DNA from: CAZABG01 sp964483465
Lineage (GTDB): Bacteria > Chlamydiota > Chlamydiia > Chlamydiales > Parachlamydiaceae
DNA: 35,812 nucleotides
Assembly: GCA_964483465.1 (NCBI GenBank)
Contig: CAZABG010000018.1
Span: forward strand, 1-35,812
Direction of reading: 5' to 3'
Shown: positions 24,051 to 31,547 of the stretch, piece after piece
Layout of the letters: each line of letters opens with the position of its first letter
Numbering within the stretch: the stretch's first letter is position 1
Made by a program: the position numbers and the translations under genes
The notes under the pieces: generated by a model
Database searches by the model: none
The model's input: the letters and a program-made list of their open reading frames with translations, nothing else
Told to the model about the DNA's origin: nothing

Positions 24051-24995
24051 TTAGAACGAGGACGCGAGTTCTAAATTAATGCTCCAGGCATGATATTTCG
24101 TGCGGATAGTGTCCACTTCACTAGCTGAAATTTCTGTACATCCCGTGCAGCACAGAGGAGAAGCTCTTCCATTTCCGCTACGATAGTTTTCATAACGGTA
24201 GATCAGTCCAATTTCCCAGCATCCGCAAAACTGATAACGTCCATCTACATAGAAAACGTTTCCGTGACCGTGGCCGCCGTTTCTTTTATCACTAAACGCG
24301 TCATCATTATCAAATCCCGGCAATTGGAATTTTCCTGACCAAACAGGCATATGATATTCATATCCAGCATAGAGCTTCCAGTTGCAAGCATAATAAGCGA
24401 GATCTACCCCAACATATCCCCCTTTAAATCGAGAAACATATCTTAAATGATCAAGACCTGTTACATCTGCGCCGTCTTGATCTTTAAATTTGCCAGCTTT
24501 TGTCTTAATTTTATCATAGTTATAGCCCACGACAGGACCAATGCCAAAATTATCGCACCATGGATAAAGCCATCCGAGAGCGATATCATAATCTCGGCTA
24601 TATCCTTTCTTGATGCTGGCACTGTTAGTATTTGTATTTTCATTTGGAACTATTGAAAGGCTTTTTACTCTGCCGCCGTCTACTTTGCCGATCAAGATAG
24701 AGCCACGTAAATAAAACTGTTTTAGCCAAGCGGAATCACATCCGCAACCTGCAAAAAAATCTGGAAAAGCATAACGTCCGGATATTCCAATTTGCCAGAT
24801 TTTTACCTTATTTAAACGTACTGGAAAGTTACCAATAAAACCATTGGAATCACTGGCGCTTAATGGCGTATTAATATTCGCTCTTTTGTAACCGCCAATC
24901 AACGCAAAATTCGAATCAGGCACATCGGCCTTAAGGGTAAAGGCGCTTAACAAAAAGAGCCCTCCCGCAACAGCTAAAACTGCTTTTTTAAGCAT
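24051..24995 (-). CDS. Cysteine-rich outer-membrane beta-barrel protein (Pom/MOMP-like porin candidate)
   Basis: Encodes 314 residues. A signal peptide (about 1-23, ending FTLKAD) is followed by alternating aromatic/polar strands and a terminal Phe (ELASSF), the BAM recognition signal for barrel proteins. Cysteines occur in close pairs or groups: CGC, the WCDN and YACNW singles, FCGCW and CCTGC. In chlamydiae such cysteines cross-link major outer-membrane proteins into a disulphide network. It resembles the Protochlamydia Pom porins in size and style; I cannot confirm orthology. AGAGGA lies before the ATG. A DsbB-like enzyme is encoded at 28942, consistent with disulphide formation. Confidence 0.8.
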   Translation of the reverse strand: MLKKAVLAVAGGLFLLSAFTLKADVPDSNFALIGGYKRANINTPLSASDSNGFIGNFPVRLNKVKIWQIGISGRYAFPDFFAGCGCDSAWLKQFYLRGSILIGKVDGGRVKSLSIVPNENTNTNSASIKKGYSRDYDIALGWLYPWCDNFGIGPVVGYNYDKIKTKAGKFKDQDGADVTGLDHLRYVSRFKGGYVGVDLAYYACNWKLYAGYEYHMPVWSGKFQLPGFDNDDAFSDKRNGGHGHGNVFYVDGRYQFCGCWEIGLIYRYENYRSGNGRASPLCCTGCTEISASEVDTIRTKYHAWSINLELASSF

Positions 24996-25057
24996 ATTTT
25001 CCTCTTCTTATTTTTTAACCACTAACAAGAAAGCTAATCTACTGCCTCAAAATCATT

Positions 25058-25080
25058 ATTTTCAATTTTAATTTGAAAAT
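25058..25080. promoter_or_regulatory. Inverted repeat between divergent genes
   Basis: ATTTTCAA and TTGAAAAT are perfect 8-base inverted arms 7 bases apart, in the 100-base gap between the outer-membrane protein and the peptidase gene. They could be an operator, or chance symmetry in AT-rich DNA. Confidence 0.3.
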
Positions 25081-25095
25081 TCGTATAGTTCATGG

Positions 25096-27045
25096 ATGGC
25101 TTTACATTTTGATCTTCCTTACGAAATTCCCTATTTGCTTTCAGATAGACGAATTGATCCTCACCATTGGATGAAGGATAACAAAGTTGAATTTAGTATA
25201 AGTTCATCTAAAACAAGCGAAAATACTAGAAATTTTCTTAATCCGCTAAATAACGTTATCGATTCTCTTGTTAACGAAATGGAATCAAAAGTAGATCTGG
25301 AATTTTCTTCACCAAAAAAACATATTGGAGATTATGTTTATTATTCTGAATACGAAAATAACGACAACTATCCTACTTACTATAGAAAAAAAATTGGATT
25401 AGAAAGTAGAGAAAAATTGTGCAAATGGGATTCACTTACGGTTTTAAACTATATACCAAGCCCGAATGGCCGATATATCCTATTTGTGCTAGATGACAAA
25501 GGAACACAGTTCGGTGATATTGTTTTATTTGACTGCCAAAATCATTCCATTACTTATCATAGAGTTAATTCGGCCAATAATGGAAACGTAGTTTGGAATG
25601 ATAAAAGCAATGCTTATTGGTATGTAAAAGCCAATTCTTTAAAAAGAACCGACAAGATATTTTATCATAAAATAAATGAATCTGATTCGGATATCATAGT
25701 TTATCAGGAAAAAGATATTCGCTATGAAGTTGAAATCATAAAAGATCCAACATCAGTTTATATTTCATCATTCAGCATCGATAATTCAGAGTTAATAAGA
25801 ATCAATGGTCAAAATGGTCAACTGGAAATTTTTATACCAAGACATAAAAATTTATTAGCAAAACTAATTCCAAGTTCAGACAATACATTTTTATTAATTC
25901 ATAAAGGAACAGATAATGGCGCCTTATACCAACTTCAAAAAAACCTAAATTATACCCTTATTTTTCGGTCTGAAAATGATTACTTAATGAATATTATTCC
26001 ATTAAAGGATTTTTTCATTCTTGAAACAAGAGAAAAAGGACTTCCAGCGATCAGCCTTCTTACTAAAAATGATCTTTCCTTAAAAAAAGTTGAAATTCCT
26101 TTAGGTAAGATCGACATAATGGAATACGACTACGATAAATGCACATTTTCTCTTCTTCACAGTTCCCCTGTTCAATCCCCCCATTTGTATCATTTTGATT
26201 GCAAATCTAATCAATTCGATATGCCTTTTAAAGAGGTAGATCAAGGATTTGAAATCTCTCAACAATTTGCCATATCGGATGGGGTTGAAATACCCATCAC
26301 CTTAGTTCACAAAAAAGGGGTTAATAGAGACGGTCAAAATCCTTTACTCATTTACGCATATGGAGCCTATGGATCCGTTATTGATCCTTCATTCTGCAAA
26401 CCTTATAGCTCTTTGCTTCAGCGAGGCGTCATATTAGCTTATGCCCATGTTCGTGGAGGCGGTGAATTTGGCCGCATTTGGCATGTAGGGTCCAAAAAAC
26501 AAAAAAAGATAACAAGTTTTAAAGACCTTATCGCGTGCGCCGAATATCTTATCGATAACGGTTACTCTACTCCAAAAAAAATGGGTTTACAGGGAGCATC
26601 GGCGGGAGGGACGCTTGCCGCCGGCATTATAAATATGCGGCCTGATTTATTTAAGGTCGTTTTGCTTGAAATGCCATTTGTGGACGCGATTTCAGATCTT
26701 AACGACCCAAGCGTTCCCTATACCCCTCAAGAATGGGAAGAATGGGGCAACCCCCAAAATTCTGAGGAATTACGTTCGATTAAAGAATGGTCCCCGATCG
26801 ATAATATAACATCGGGGTTCAAGCCCGCGGTATATATAACGGCTGGAGAAAATGACGTTCAGGTTTTAAGCGACGAACCTTATAAATTCTGGGCAAAATT
26901 AAAAAAGAATCAAATGGGAACAAATCCGATTTTATTTGAGATGATGAAAGGGGGTCATAAAGGCGATACGGGCAGATACTCTTCTATTCGCCAAATCGCC
27001 CCTATGTATGCCTTCTTACTTGATCAGCTTGGCATTCAACGCTAA
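25096..27045 (+). CDS. S9 family prolyl oligopeptidase/oligopeptidase B-like serine peptidase
   Basis: Encodes 649 residues. The start DLPYEIPYLLSDRRIDPHHWM matches the N-terminal family segment. The middle (about 80-400) is a beta-propeller that limits entry to short peptides. The C-terminal alpha/beta-hydrolase has YAYGAYGS, then HVRGGGEFGR, then the catalytic triad Ser502 (GASAGG), Asp587 (AGENDVQV) and His621 (MMKGGHKG). No signal peptide: cytoplasmic. It cleaves small peptides after Pro or basic residues, probably for amino-acid recovery. The 3' end overlaps the convergent Nudix gene by 30 bases. Confidence 0.93.
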   Translation: MALHFDLPYEIPYLLSDRRIDPHHWMKDNKVEFSISSSKTSENTRNFLNPLNNVIDSLVNEMESKVDLEFSSPKKHIGDYVYYSEYENNDNYPTYYRKKIGLESREKLCKWDSLTVLNYIPSPNGRYILFVLDDKGTQFGDIVLFDCQNHSITYHRVNSANNGNVVWNDKSNAYWYVKANSLKRTDKIFYHKINESDSDIIVYQEKDIRYEVEIIKDPTSVYISSFSIDNSELIRINGQNGQLEIFIPRHKNLLAKLIPSSDNTFLLIHKGTDNGALYQLQKNLNYTLIFRSENDYLMNIIPLKDFFILETREKGLPAISLLTKNDLSLKKVEIPLGKIDIMEYDYDKCTFSLLHSSPVQSPHLYHFDCKSNQFDMPFKEVDQGFEISQQFAISDGVEIPITLVHKKGVNRDGQNPLLIYAYGAYGSVIDPSFCKPYSSLLQRGVILAYAHVRGGGEFGRIWHVGSKKQKKITSFKDLIACAEYLIDNGYSTPKKMGLQGASAGGTLAAGIINMRPDLFKVVLLEMPFVDAISDLNDPSVPYTPQEWEEWGNPQNSEELRSIKEWSPIDNITSGFKPAVYITAGENDVQVLSDEPYKFWAKLKKNQMGTNPILFEMMKGGHKGDTGRYSSIRQIAPMYAFLLDQLGIQR

Positions 27046-27405
27046 AGGGGCAAGTTCTTCGTCAGACATTTTTGAAAGATCTTTCCAACCATCCGCCATT
27101 CCATTATAGCCTTCAATTCCATAAATCAATGCGATTTGATGTAAAATAAAATTTGGCTGCCTAAATGTTGCGGTCCAGGCGTACAATAATTTCGATGATT
27201 CAAAAGAGGCATGAAGATTTTCCTCTATTACTCGTTTTATCGTCTCTTCAGGTGTCTCCTCTGCATCTATCTTAAGTCCCGGAAGATCCCATTTGCCTTC
27301 ATAGGGGCCATTTCTATGCAGCTCAAGCAAGACCTGATTCTCTCTTCTTATAAGAACATAAGCCCCTGTTCTGATTACTTTCATTGTTGCGACAATATCG
27401 TCCAT
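27016..27405 (-). CDS. Nudix hydrolase-like protein with altered Nudix box
   Basis: Encodes 129 residues. GAYVLIRRENQVLLELHRNGPYEGKWDLPG is the standard Nudix opening. The Nudix box reads GLKIDAEETPEETIKRVIEEN: the upstream Glu and the two metal-binding Glu residues of EE are kept, but the usual Arg-Glu pair is Lys-Arg. Activity on nucleoside diphosphate derivatives is therefore uncertain. It starts at ATG 27405, or possibly ATG 27384. The 3' 30 bases overlap the convergent peptidase gene, and the 5' end abuts the divergent channel-like gene. Confidence 0.8.
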   Translation of the reverse strand: MDDIVATMKVIRTGAYVLIRRENQVLLELHRNGPYEGKWDLPGLKIDAEETPEETIKRVIEENLHASFESSKLLYAWTATFRQPNFILHQIALIYGIEGYNGMADGWKDLSKMSDEELAPLALNAKLIK

Positions 27406-27422
27406 TCCGTTACCACAAAATT

Positions 27423-27773
27423 ATGTTTGAAAAATTAACTCAAAAAGTTGCACCTAAGCCCAAATTTTATAAAAGAGTTTTAAAAAGTCTTTTATATGCC
27501 CTAACTATTATAGCTTTTTCGTTATTTATAGGCATGCTAGGTTACCACTATTTGGAAAACTTTAATTGGATTGACTCTTTTTTAAACGCGTCCATGATCT
27601 TATCAGGGATGGGTCCTGCGAATCCTCTTACAACCAACGAGGGCAAAATCTTTGCAGGTATTTACGCCCTCTTTAGTGGAATCATATTTTTAATTTCCAT
27701 CGCGATCATACTTGCCCCGCTTTTTCACAGGTTTTTGCATAAGCTGCACGTCGACGAAGAAAAAGAGAAATAA
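27423..27773 (+). CDS. Two-helix, potassium-channel-like membrane protein with non-canonical filter
   Basis: Encodes 116 residues from ATG 27423; a start at 27384 would overlap the divergent Nudix gene. The layout is helix 1 (about 25-45), a re-entrant-like segment FLNASMILSGMGPANPLTTNEGKIF, then helix 2 (about 80-103, GIYALFSGIIFLISIAIILAP) and a charged tail. This mirrors a two-TM potassium channel subunit, where the filter would be TVGYGD; here it is SGMGP. The ensuing T-x-x-GK-x-F and Y-x-L-F-S-G patterns also fit channel pore helices. Ion conduction is unproven. Confidence 0.72.
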   Translation: MFEKLTQKVAPKPKFYKRVLKSLLYALTIIAFSLFIGMLGYHYLENFNWIDSFLNASMILSGMGPANPLTTNEGKIFAGIYALFSGIIFLISIAIILAPLFHRFLHKLHVDEEKEK

Positions 27774-27782
27774 ACTTCTTAT

Positions 27783-28751
27783 TTATAAATTATGAAGCAG
27801 AAACACATAGTCCCTCATTTCAAACCATCGCCGAATCAAGCTACTATATTCCATTGAAGCTTCATTAGTTAAGCGGTGATTGACCTTAACTTCACCTTGT
27901 CCCATAAAGTCATATTGGGTTGAAAAACTTAGCATGCTATTGATATCGACCACATTAAATTCTGAATAAAACCTGAAAGCCAAGTTTTTAATTTTTTCAG
28001 GATCGTTTAAACCCGCAAGCTTTGAGATATTAAAGAATCCAAGTTCCGTTAAGACAGCTTCCGGCAGATTTCTGCTATCTTTTATAAATACGGCGTGACC
28101 TTTTGAGATCTTTTCAGGATGAGGAATAGAGGGACCTTCTGTATAAATTCTTGCAGGCAGATGTTCCGTATGAACCACTCCTTCTTCTTTACACATCTTT
28201 AAAAATCGATGCGCTATGTTAAGAATTTTTGCATAAAAACGAATATCTTTTTGTAGCGATTCGCTTAAAGCGCTAAATTCTTTAAGTTTTGCACGAGTAA
28301 CGGCTGAGTTTGCCAGGAATGGACCGAATTTTCCTGTTTCAATTTCCTCATTTTCCCAACTCTGAATGGCTTCTCGACACGCCATTAGCTTATAAAAATC
28401 TCGATGACTATTAAATTCTTCTAAAAGATGCGGTGCAGAGAGTTCTACTCCTTTAGTGGAAATAAAGACCTTCTTATTGAAATTATATGCGCATGCGAAC
28501 CCGGATGGACCCACTCTTACGCCATCAAAATAAAGTCCATAAGGGGCTTCAATTGTCGGCATGTTGATTTTACCGCCAATCATGAGCCTGTTTTGCACGA
28601 TTTCATTTATCACCTCTTTTGGAACCGTATAAGGTGTTTGTTTTATTGAATGGCTTCGTCGTGCTGCGTGAGCTGCAGTGTGTCGCATAACAGGAGCTCG
28701 ATAACAACAGCTTTGAGCTACAGGCGCATGACCCGTGATAGGACGTGGCAT
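27783..28751 (-). CDS. Unknown soluble protein with His/Ala/Arg-rich N-terminus
   Basis: Encodes 322 residues, not recognised. GAGGA lies 6 bases before ATG 28751, so the start is good. The first 40 residues are low in acidic residues and rich in Pro, His, Ala, Arg and Ser (HAPVAQSCCYRAPVMRH), like a disordered secretion signal. The rest is globular without membrane segments, with helices around EETGKFGPFLANS-type sequence and a C-terminal EYSSLIRRWFEMRDYVFLLH. A type III secreted effector is possible but only by analogy. Confidence 0.75.
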   Translation of the reverse strand: MPRPITGHAPVAQSCCYRAPVMRHTAAHAARRSHSIKQTPYTVPKEVINEIVQNRLMIGGKINMPTIEAPYGLYFDGVRVGPSGFACAYNFNKKVFISTKGVELSAPHLLEEFNSHRDFYKLMACREAIQSWENEEIETGKFGPFLANSAVTRAKLKEFSALSESLQKDIRFYAKILNIAHRFLKMCKEEGVVHTEHLPARIYTEGPSIPHPEKISKGHAVFIKDSRNLPEAVLTELGFFNISKLAGLNDPEKIKNLAFRFYSEFNVVDINSMLSFSTQYDFMGQGEVKVNHRLTNEASMEYSSLIRRWFEMRDYVFLLHNL

Positions 28752-28865
28752 AGTGAATCCTCATTTAATTTGGAAAAGAATAGAAAATATCTCAAGAAAA
28801 TTGCAAATTGTTTAACTTAAATCGTATGACATACACAGTTAATAAATATTATTTTTCACGTTTAT

Positions 28866-28884
28866 GGTTCTTTTATAAAGAACC
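28866..28884. other. Perfect AT-rich hairpin downstream of dsbB-like gene
   Basis: GGTTCTTT and AAAGAACC pair over 8 bases with a TAT loop. It lies 58 bases past the stop of the DsbB-like gene and upstream of the orphan gene at 28751. Possible terminator, but no clean T run follows on either strand. Confidence 0.4.
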
Positions 28885-28941
28885 TTCCATCATTGAGTAT
28901 GGAGTCACAAAAGGCCCTGGGATTAAAGTCGGCATCTCAAT

Positions 28942-29442
28942 TTATTCGCAAGAGCCAAAGCCGCACTGAAGCAAAGTAGAGAGAACGTTTGCAACCGTGA
29001 CAAAAAAGATCAGGCCGATTGCAAATAGGCTCCACTTTTCAACAGGAACTTCTTTTTGCTCCTTTCGATATAGAAGCAATAGAAGAGCTATTGCAAAAAT
29101 TGAACATACAAAGACAAAGAATGACCAAGTGTAAAGACTCATACCAAGTACAGGAAGCCCAAATTTAGGAAATTGAGGGCAGACGTGAAGCGATATCTGG
29201 CGTAAAGCGACCGCGCCTCCAAATAAAGTAAAAAGTAATGCAAGGCCATAATGCTGAGGACGGATTCCATTTTTTAAGTTTAGAGCAAGAGCGAACGCAA
29301 CTCCTATCATCGCCGCCCTTTGAAGATAGCAAAGGGGGCACGGTTCTTCTCCTTCAAAGATCTGAACTCCGAACGCAGCAAGGATTACACCTGATATAAT
29401 TAAGATTACGAGAGCATTTAAAAATCTTTGCAGCGCTACCAT
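28942..29442 (-). CDS. DsbB-like disulphide oxidoreductase, five-helix variant
   Basis: Encodes 166 residues with hydrophobic helices near 7-28, 40-56, 63-81, 104-125 and 136-158. The first periplasmic loop carries the CPLC active site (C35, C38) in EPCPLCYLQRAAM, typical of DsbB/BdbC. The second loop has only C88 (HVCPQFP) instead of the usual pair. A fifth helix would place the C-terminal CGFGSC (C160, C165) on the periplasmic side, where it could replace the missing partner. DsbB reoxidises DsbA using quinone; here it would support the Cys-rich outer envelope. It is 6 bases downstream of the 50-residue gene at 29449. Confidence 0.9.
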   Translation of the reverse strand: MVALQRFLNALVILIISGVILAAFGVQIFEGEEPCPLCYLQRAAMIGVAFALALNLKNGIRPQHYGLALLFTLFGGAVALRQISLHVCPQFPKFGLPVLGMSLYTWSFFVFVCSIFAIALLLLLYRKEQKEVPVEKWSLFAIGLIFFVTVANVLSTLLQCGFGSCE

Positions 29443-29448
29443 ACTTAT

Positions 29449-29601
29449 TTACCACATAATTTGAAGGATATCGGTCGCAAGAAACTTAAATAGAACGATT
29501 GCGGCGATTAATCCAAGTATTGCAATTCCTATAGACCATTCCCTTCTACCTATCCATAAAGCCAAAAAGGCAAACGAAAGGATCAAAAATATAAAAACCA
29601 T
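29449..29601 (-). CDS. 50-residue membrane protein next to dsbB (DUF5993-like)
   Basis: A frame of 50 residues with two hydrophobic segments (about 2-17 and 24-41) separated by WIGRREW, ending LATDILQIMW. It lies 6 bases upstream of the DsbB-like gene on the same strand. Small proteins of this size and shape (DUF5993, from memory) recur beside dsbB genes in other intracellular bacteria, which supports it as a real gene. No strong ribosome binding site. Function unknown; possibly a DsbB partner. Confidence 0.65.
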   Translation of the reverse strand: MVFIFLILSFAFLALWIGRREWSIGIAILGLIAAIVLFKFLATDILQIMW

Positions 29602-29751
29602 ATTCTTTTATCTTTTAAGGGCTCATTTCTTTATTGGCAAGCTGTACTAAAACCCCACAGTATTAGTTAATTAAAAATAGGCTAGACAACAAATTAACAA
29701 TAATTAATTTTGATCTTTATCACCCTTTAACGTAATTAGCAGGAGGTTTGT

Positions 29752-30045
29752 ATGAATAAAGATCAATTTCAAGGAGCTTGGAAACAGCTTTCAGGCAAAG
29801 TGAAAGAAAAGTGGGGCAAACTCACAGATGACGAAATCACACGAATCAATGGCAAGAGAGAAACTTTAGTCGGTCTCTTACAACAAAAATATGGCTACGC
29901 AAAAGAAAGAGCAGAAGAAGAGCTCACACGCTTCGAAGATCAGCTCGTAGGCACTGGCGCCGGCCGTTCTGAAAAAGAAAATCCTAATTTCCGTTCGAAC
30001 AATCCAAACCAGCCAACACATAAACGTCCAGAAGATAGACGATAA
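29752..30045 (+). CDS. CsbD family stress protein
   Basis: Encodes 97 residues. The CsbD core is clear: DQFQGAWKQLSGKVKEKWGKLTDDE, then GKRETLVGLLQQKYGYAKERAEEEL. Family members (YjbJ, CsbD) are small, abundant, mostly helical proteins induced by general stress with no defined biochemical role. A C-terminal extension of about 30 residues is rich in Asn, Pro, Arg and Gly and looks disordered. AGGAGG lies 5 bases before ATG 29752, and a perfect terminator follows, so it is a strongly expressed single-gene unit. Confidence 0.93.
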   Translation: MNKDQFQGAWKQLSGKVKEKWGKLTDDEITRINGKRETLVGLLQQKYGYAKERAEEELTRFEDQLVGTGAGRSEKENPNFRSNNPNQPTHKRPEDRR

Positions 30046-30060
30046 TCTTAAAATGATTTA

Positions 30061-30097
30061 CGGTCTTACTACAAAATAGTAAGACCGTTTTTATTTT
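30061..30097 (+). terminator. Rho-independent terminator after csbD-like gene
   Basis: CGGTCTTACTA pairs perfectly with TAGTAAGACCG (11 bp) around CAAAA, followed by TTTTTATTTT. A textbook intrinsic terminator. Confidence 0.93.
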
Positions 30098-30110
30098 AAG
30101 GAGATTTTCA

Positions 30111-30662
30111 ATGTCTGAAGAGACGCTTACAGAAGTGATAACTGAAAGAAAAAGTGGAAAGAACTTCGATCCCACCAAAAGAATTACCGACCAACACCTT
30201 AAAGAACTAATCCAAGCGGCGCACGTAGCTCCTAGCTGTTATAACGAACAGCCCTGGAGATTCCTTATTTGCAATAAAGCGACTCACAACGACGCCTTTC
30301 AAAAGGTTTTTTCAACGCTTGCAGAACCCAATCAAAAATGGGCTGGCAATGCCTCCGCCTTGATTGTCGTATGTGCAAGCAACAATTTTAAACGCAACGG
30401 CAAGGAAAACCGCTGGGGGCCTTATGATTCAGGAGCCGCAGCTATTTTAATGGTTCTAAAGGCGACTGAACTTGGACTTCTTACCCATCAAATGGGTGGA
30501 TTTGATGAAAAGAAGCTTGCAGCTGATTTTCAAATCCCAGAGGGCTACACCCCTTATGCTGTTATGGCTGTAGGCTATTCAGGCGGACATGAAGACTTGC
30601 CTCGTAACCGCAATCCCATTTCCGAGCAATTTTTTGACGGCCAATGGGGAAAGGGGTTCTAA
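30111..30662 (+). CDS. Nitroreductase family FMN-dependent oxidoreductase
   Basis: Encodes 183 residues. ERKSGKNFDPTKRITDQHL and IQAAHVAPSCYNEQPWRFLI form the FMN-binding N-terminus of the nitroreductase fold (the Arg of the usual RRS motif is replaced by K-S-G-K). YDSGAAAILMVLKATELGL is the central helix and PYAVMAVGY the late conserved strand. Such enzymes reduce nitroaromatics, quinones or flavins with NAD(P)H as homodimers; the substrate is unknown. AAGGAG lies 7 bases before the ATG. A purine-rich repeat begins directly after the stop codon. Confidence 0.92.
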   Translation: MSEETLTEVITERKSGKNFDPTKRITDQHLKELIQAAHVAPSCYNEQPWRFLICNKATHNDAFQKVFSTLAEPNQKWAGNASALIVVCASNNFKRNGKENRWGPYDSGAAAILMVLKATELGLLTHQMGGFDEKKLAADFQIPEGYTPYAVMAVGYSGGHEDLPRNRNPISEQFFDGQWGKGF

Positions 30663-30734
30663 GAGAAGGCAGAAGGAGGAAGGCAGACGCAAAGGCAGAA
30701 GGAAGAAGGAAGAAGGCAGAAGGCAGAATAGCGA
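30663..30734 (+). repeat. Purine-rich post-stop repeat, copy B, ending GAATAGCGA
   Basis: GGCAGAAGG/GGAAGAAGG units, almost all purine, starting directly after the nitroreductase stop and ending GAATAGCGA (30726-30734). Its last 23 bases (30712-30734) are the perfect reverse complement of 30831-30853 in copy C. It contains an AGGAGG-like stretch. Confidence 0.88.
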
Positions 30735-30743
30735 AATAATGTG

Positions 30744-30822
30744 CCGCTTTCAGCGGATAAATAGGCTGCCTACGGCAGACGGGGCGCCTTTGGCGCATAT
30801 TACAAGCGCGCTTTTAGCGCGC
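30744..30822. repeat. Cluster of four GC-rich hairpins with 3-base loops
   Basis: Four palindromes in 79 bases: CCGCT-TTC-AGCGG (30744-30756), CTGCC-TAC-GGCAG (30766-30778), GCGCC-TTT-GGCGC (30784-30796) and GCGCGCT-TTT-AGCGCGC (30806-30822). Every stem is perfect and every loop is 3 bases. The cluster lies between inverted copies B and C, between two convergent genes, so it may serve as a two-way terminator or be the core of a palindromic repeat element. Confidence 0.85.
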
Positions 30823-30830
30823 CCATTCTG

Positions 30831-30884
30831 TCGCTATTCTGCCTTCTGCCTTCCTCCTTCTGCCTTTGAGTTCCCTGTTCTGCC
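30831..30884 (-). repeat. Purine-rich post-stop repeat, copy C (minus strand)
   Basis: Read on the minus strand it starts directly after the stop of the gene at 30885-31547 with GGCAGAACAGGG, continues with AAAGGCAGAAGGAGGAAGG and ends GAATAGCGA (complement of 30831-30839). Inverted partner of copy B. Confidence 0.88.
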
Positions 30885-31547
30885 TTAAATAAAAAGTCTT
30901 ATGATAAGCACCGTGTAGAGCACAGCGCCGACAAGAAAGCTCGTCATATCATTCGGCTTATTTGCAGGAAGCTCATGCCGAGTGACATTTAAGATAACGC
31001 CGCCGGCAATATAGGCGGCCATTAAGGCCACAGCCGTCTTCGGCAATTCTATCCAAAAATTAGTCGCCCAGCCAGTAAATAGAGCAAGAACACATAGCCA
31101 TCTAATCAGCTGATGGTATTCGATAGGATTTTTTTCCCTCATCGCGTAGTCGGTTGTGAAATAGTGAAGTCCTATCGCAAATGTAAAAAGGGCAAGCGGC
31201 CTTACATCCTGATCGTTGATATCCCCAATCGAGTAGCCGATTAAGTAATTAAAAAAGAGATAACTCATTACAGAAAAGACTTCGTATTTTTTCTTTTCAA
31301 TAAAATAGAAAAAGAGAAATCCTGTTAAAGCTAATATGTAGACATGTTTTTCAAAGAAAGGCAAAAAACCGCTTTCACGAATCAGCTGATCGCTTGTGCA
31401 CAAGTTAGGAAGTAAATCGACAAAAACATAGGCAATAGCCACTCCGCTTCCGAATGAAAGCAGCTTTGGCGGACTGAATGTTTTAAAAATCCCAAGCCCG
31501 ATATGAACAAGAGAAAGTATTATGATTGAGATCAAACTTCCGGTCAT
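30885..31547 (-). CDS. ZIP-transporter-like multi-pass membrane protein
   Basis: Encodes 220 residues with seven or eight hydrophobic helices. LLSFGSGVAIAYVFVDLLPNL resembles the helix of ZIP metal transporters where a polar residue pair lines the path. A conserved-looking segment GLHYFTTDYAMREKNPIEYH and the late AYIAGGVILNVTRHELP also fit uncharacterised ZIP-like bacterial proteins. Metal transport is a guess from this resemblance; the canonical HxxxE pairs are not complete. It overlaps the upstream macrodomain gene by 4 bases, so they are co-translated. Confidence 0.7.
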   Translation of the reverse strand: MTGSLISIIILSLVHIGLGIFKTFSPPKLLSFGSGVAIAYVFVDLLPNLCTSDQLIRESGFLPFFEKHVYILALTGFLFFYFIEKKKYEVFSVMSYLFFNYLIGYSIGDINDQDVRPLALFTFAIGLHYFTTDYAMREKNPIEYHQLIRWLCVLALFTGWATNFWIELPKTAVALMAAYIAGGVILNVTRHELPANKPNDMTSFLVGAVLYTVLIIRLFI

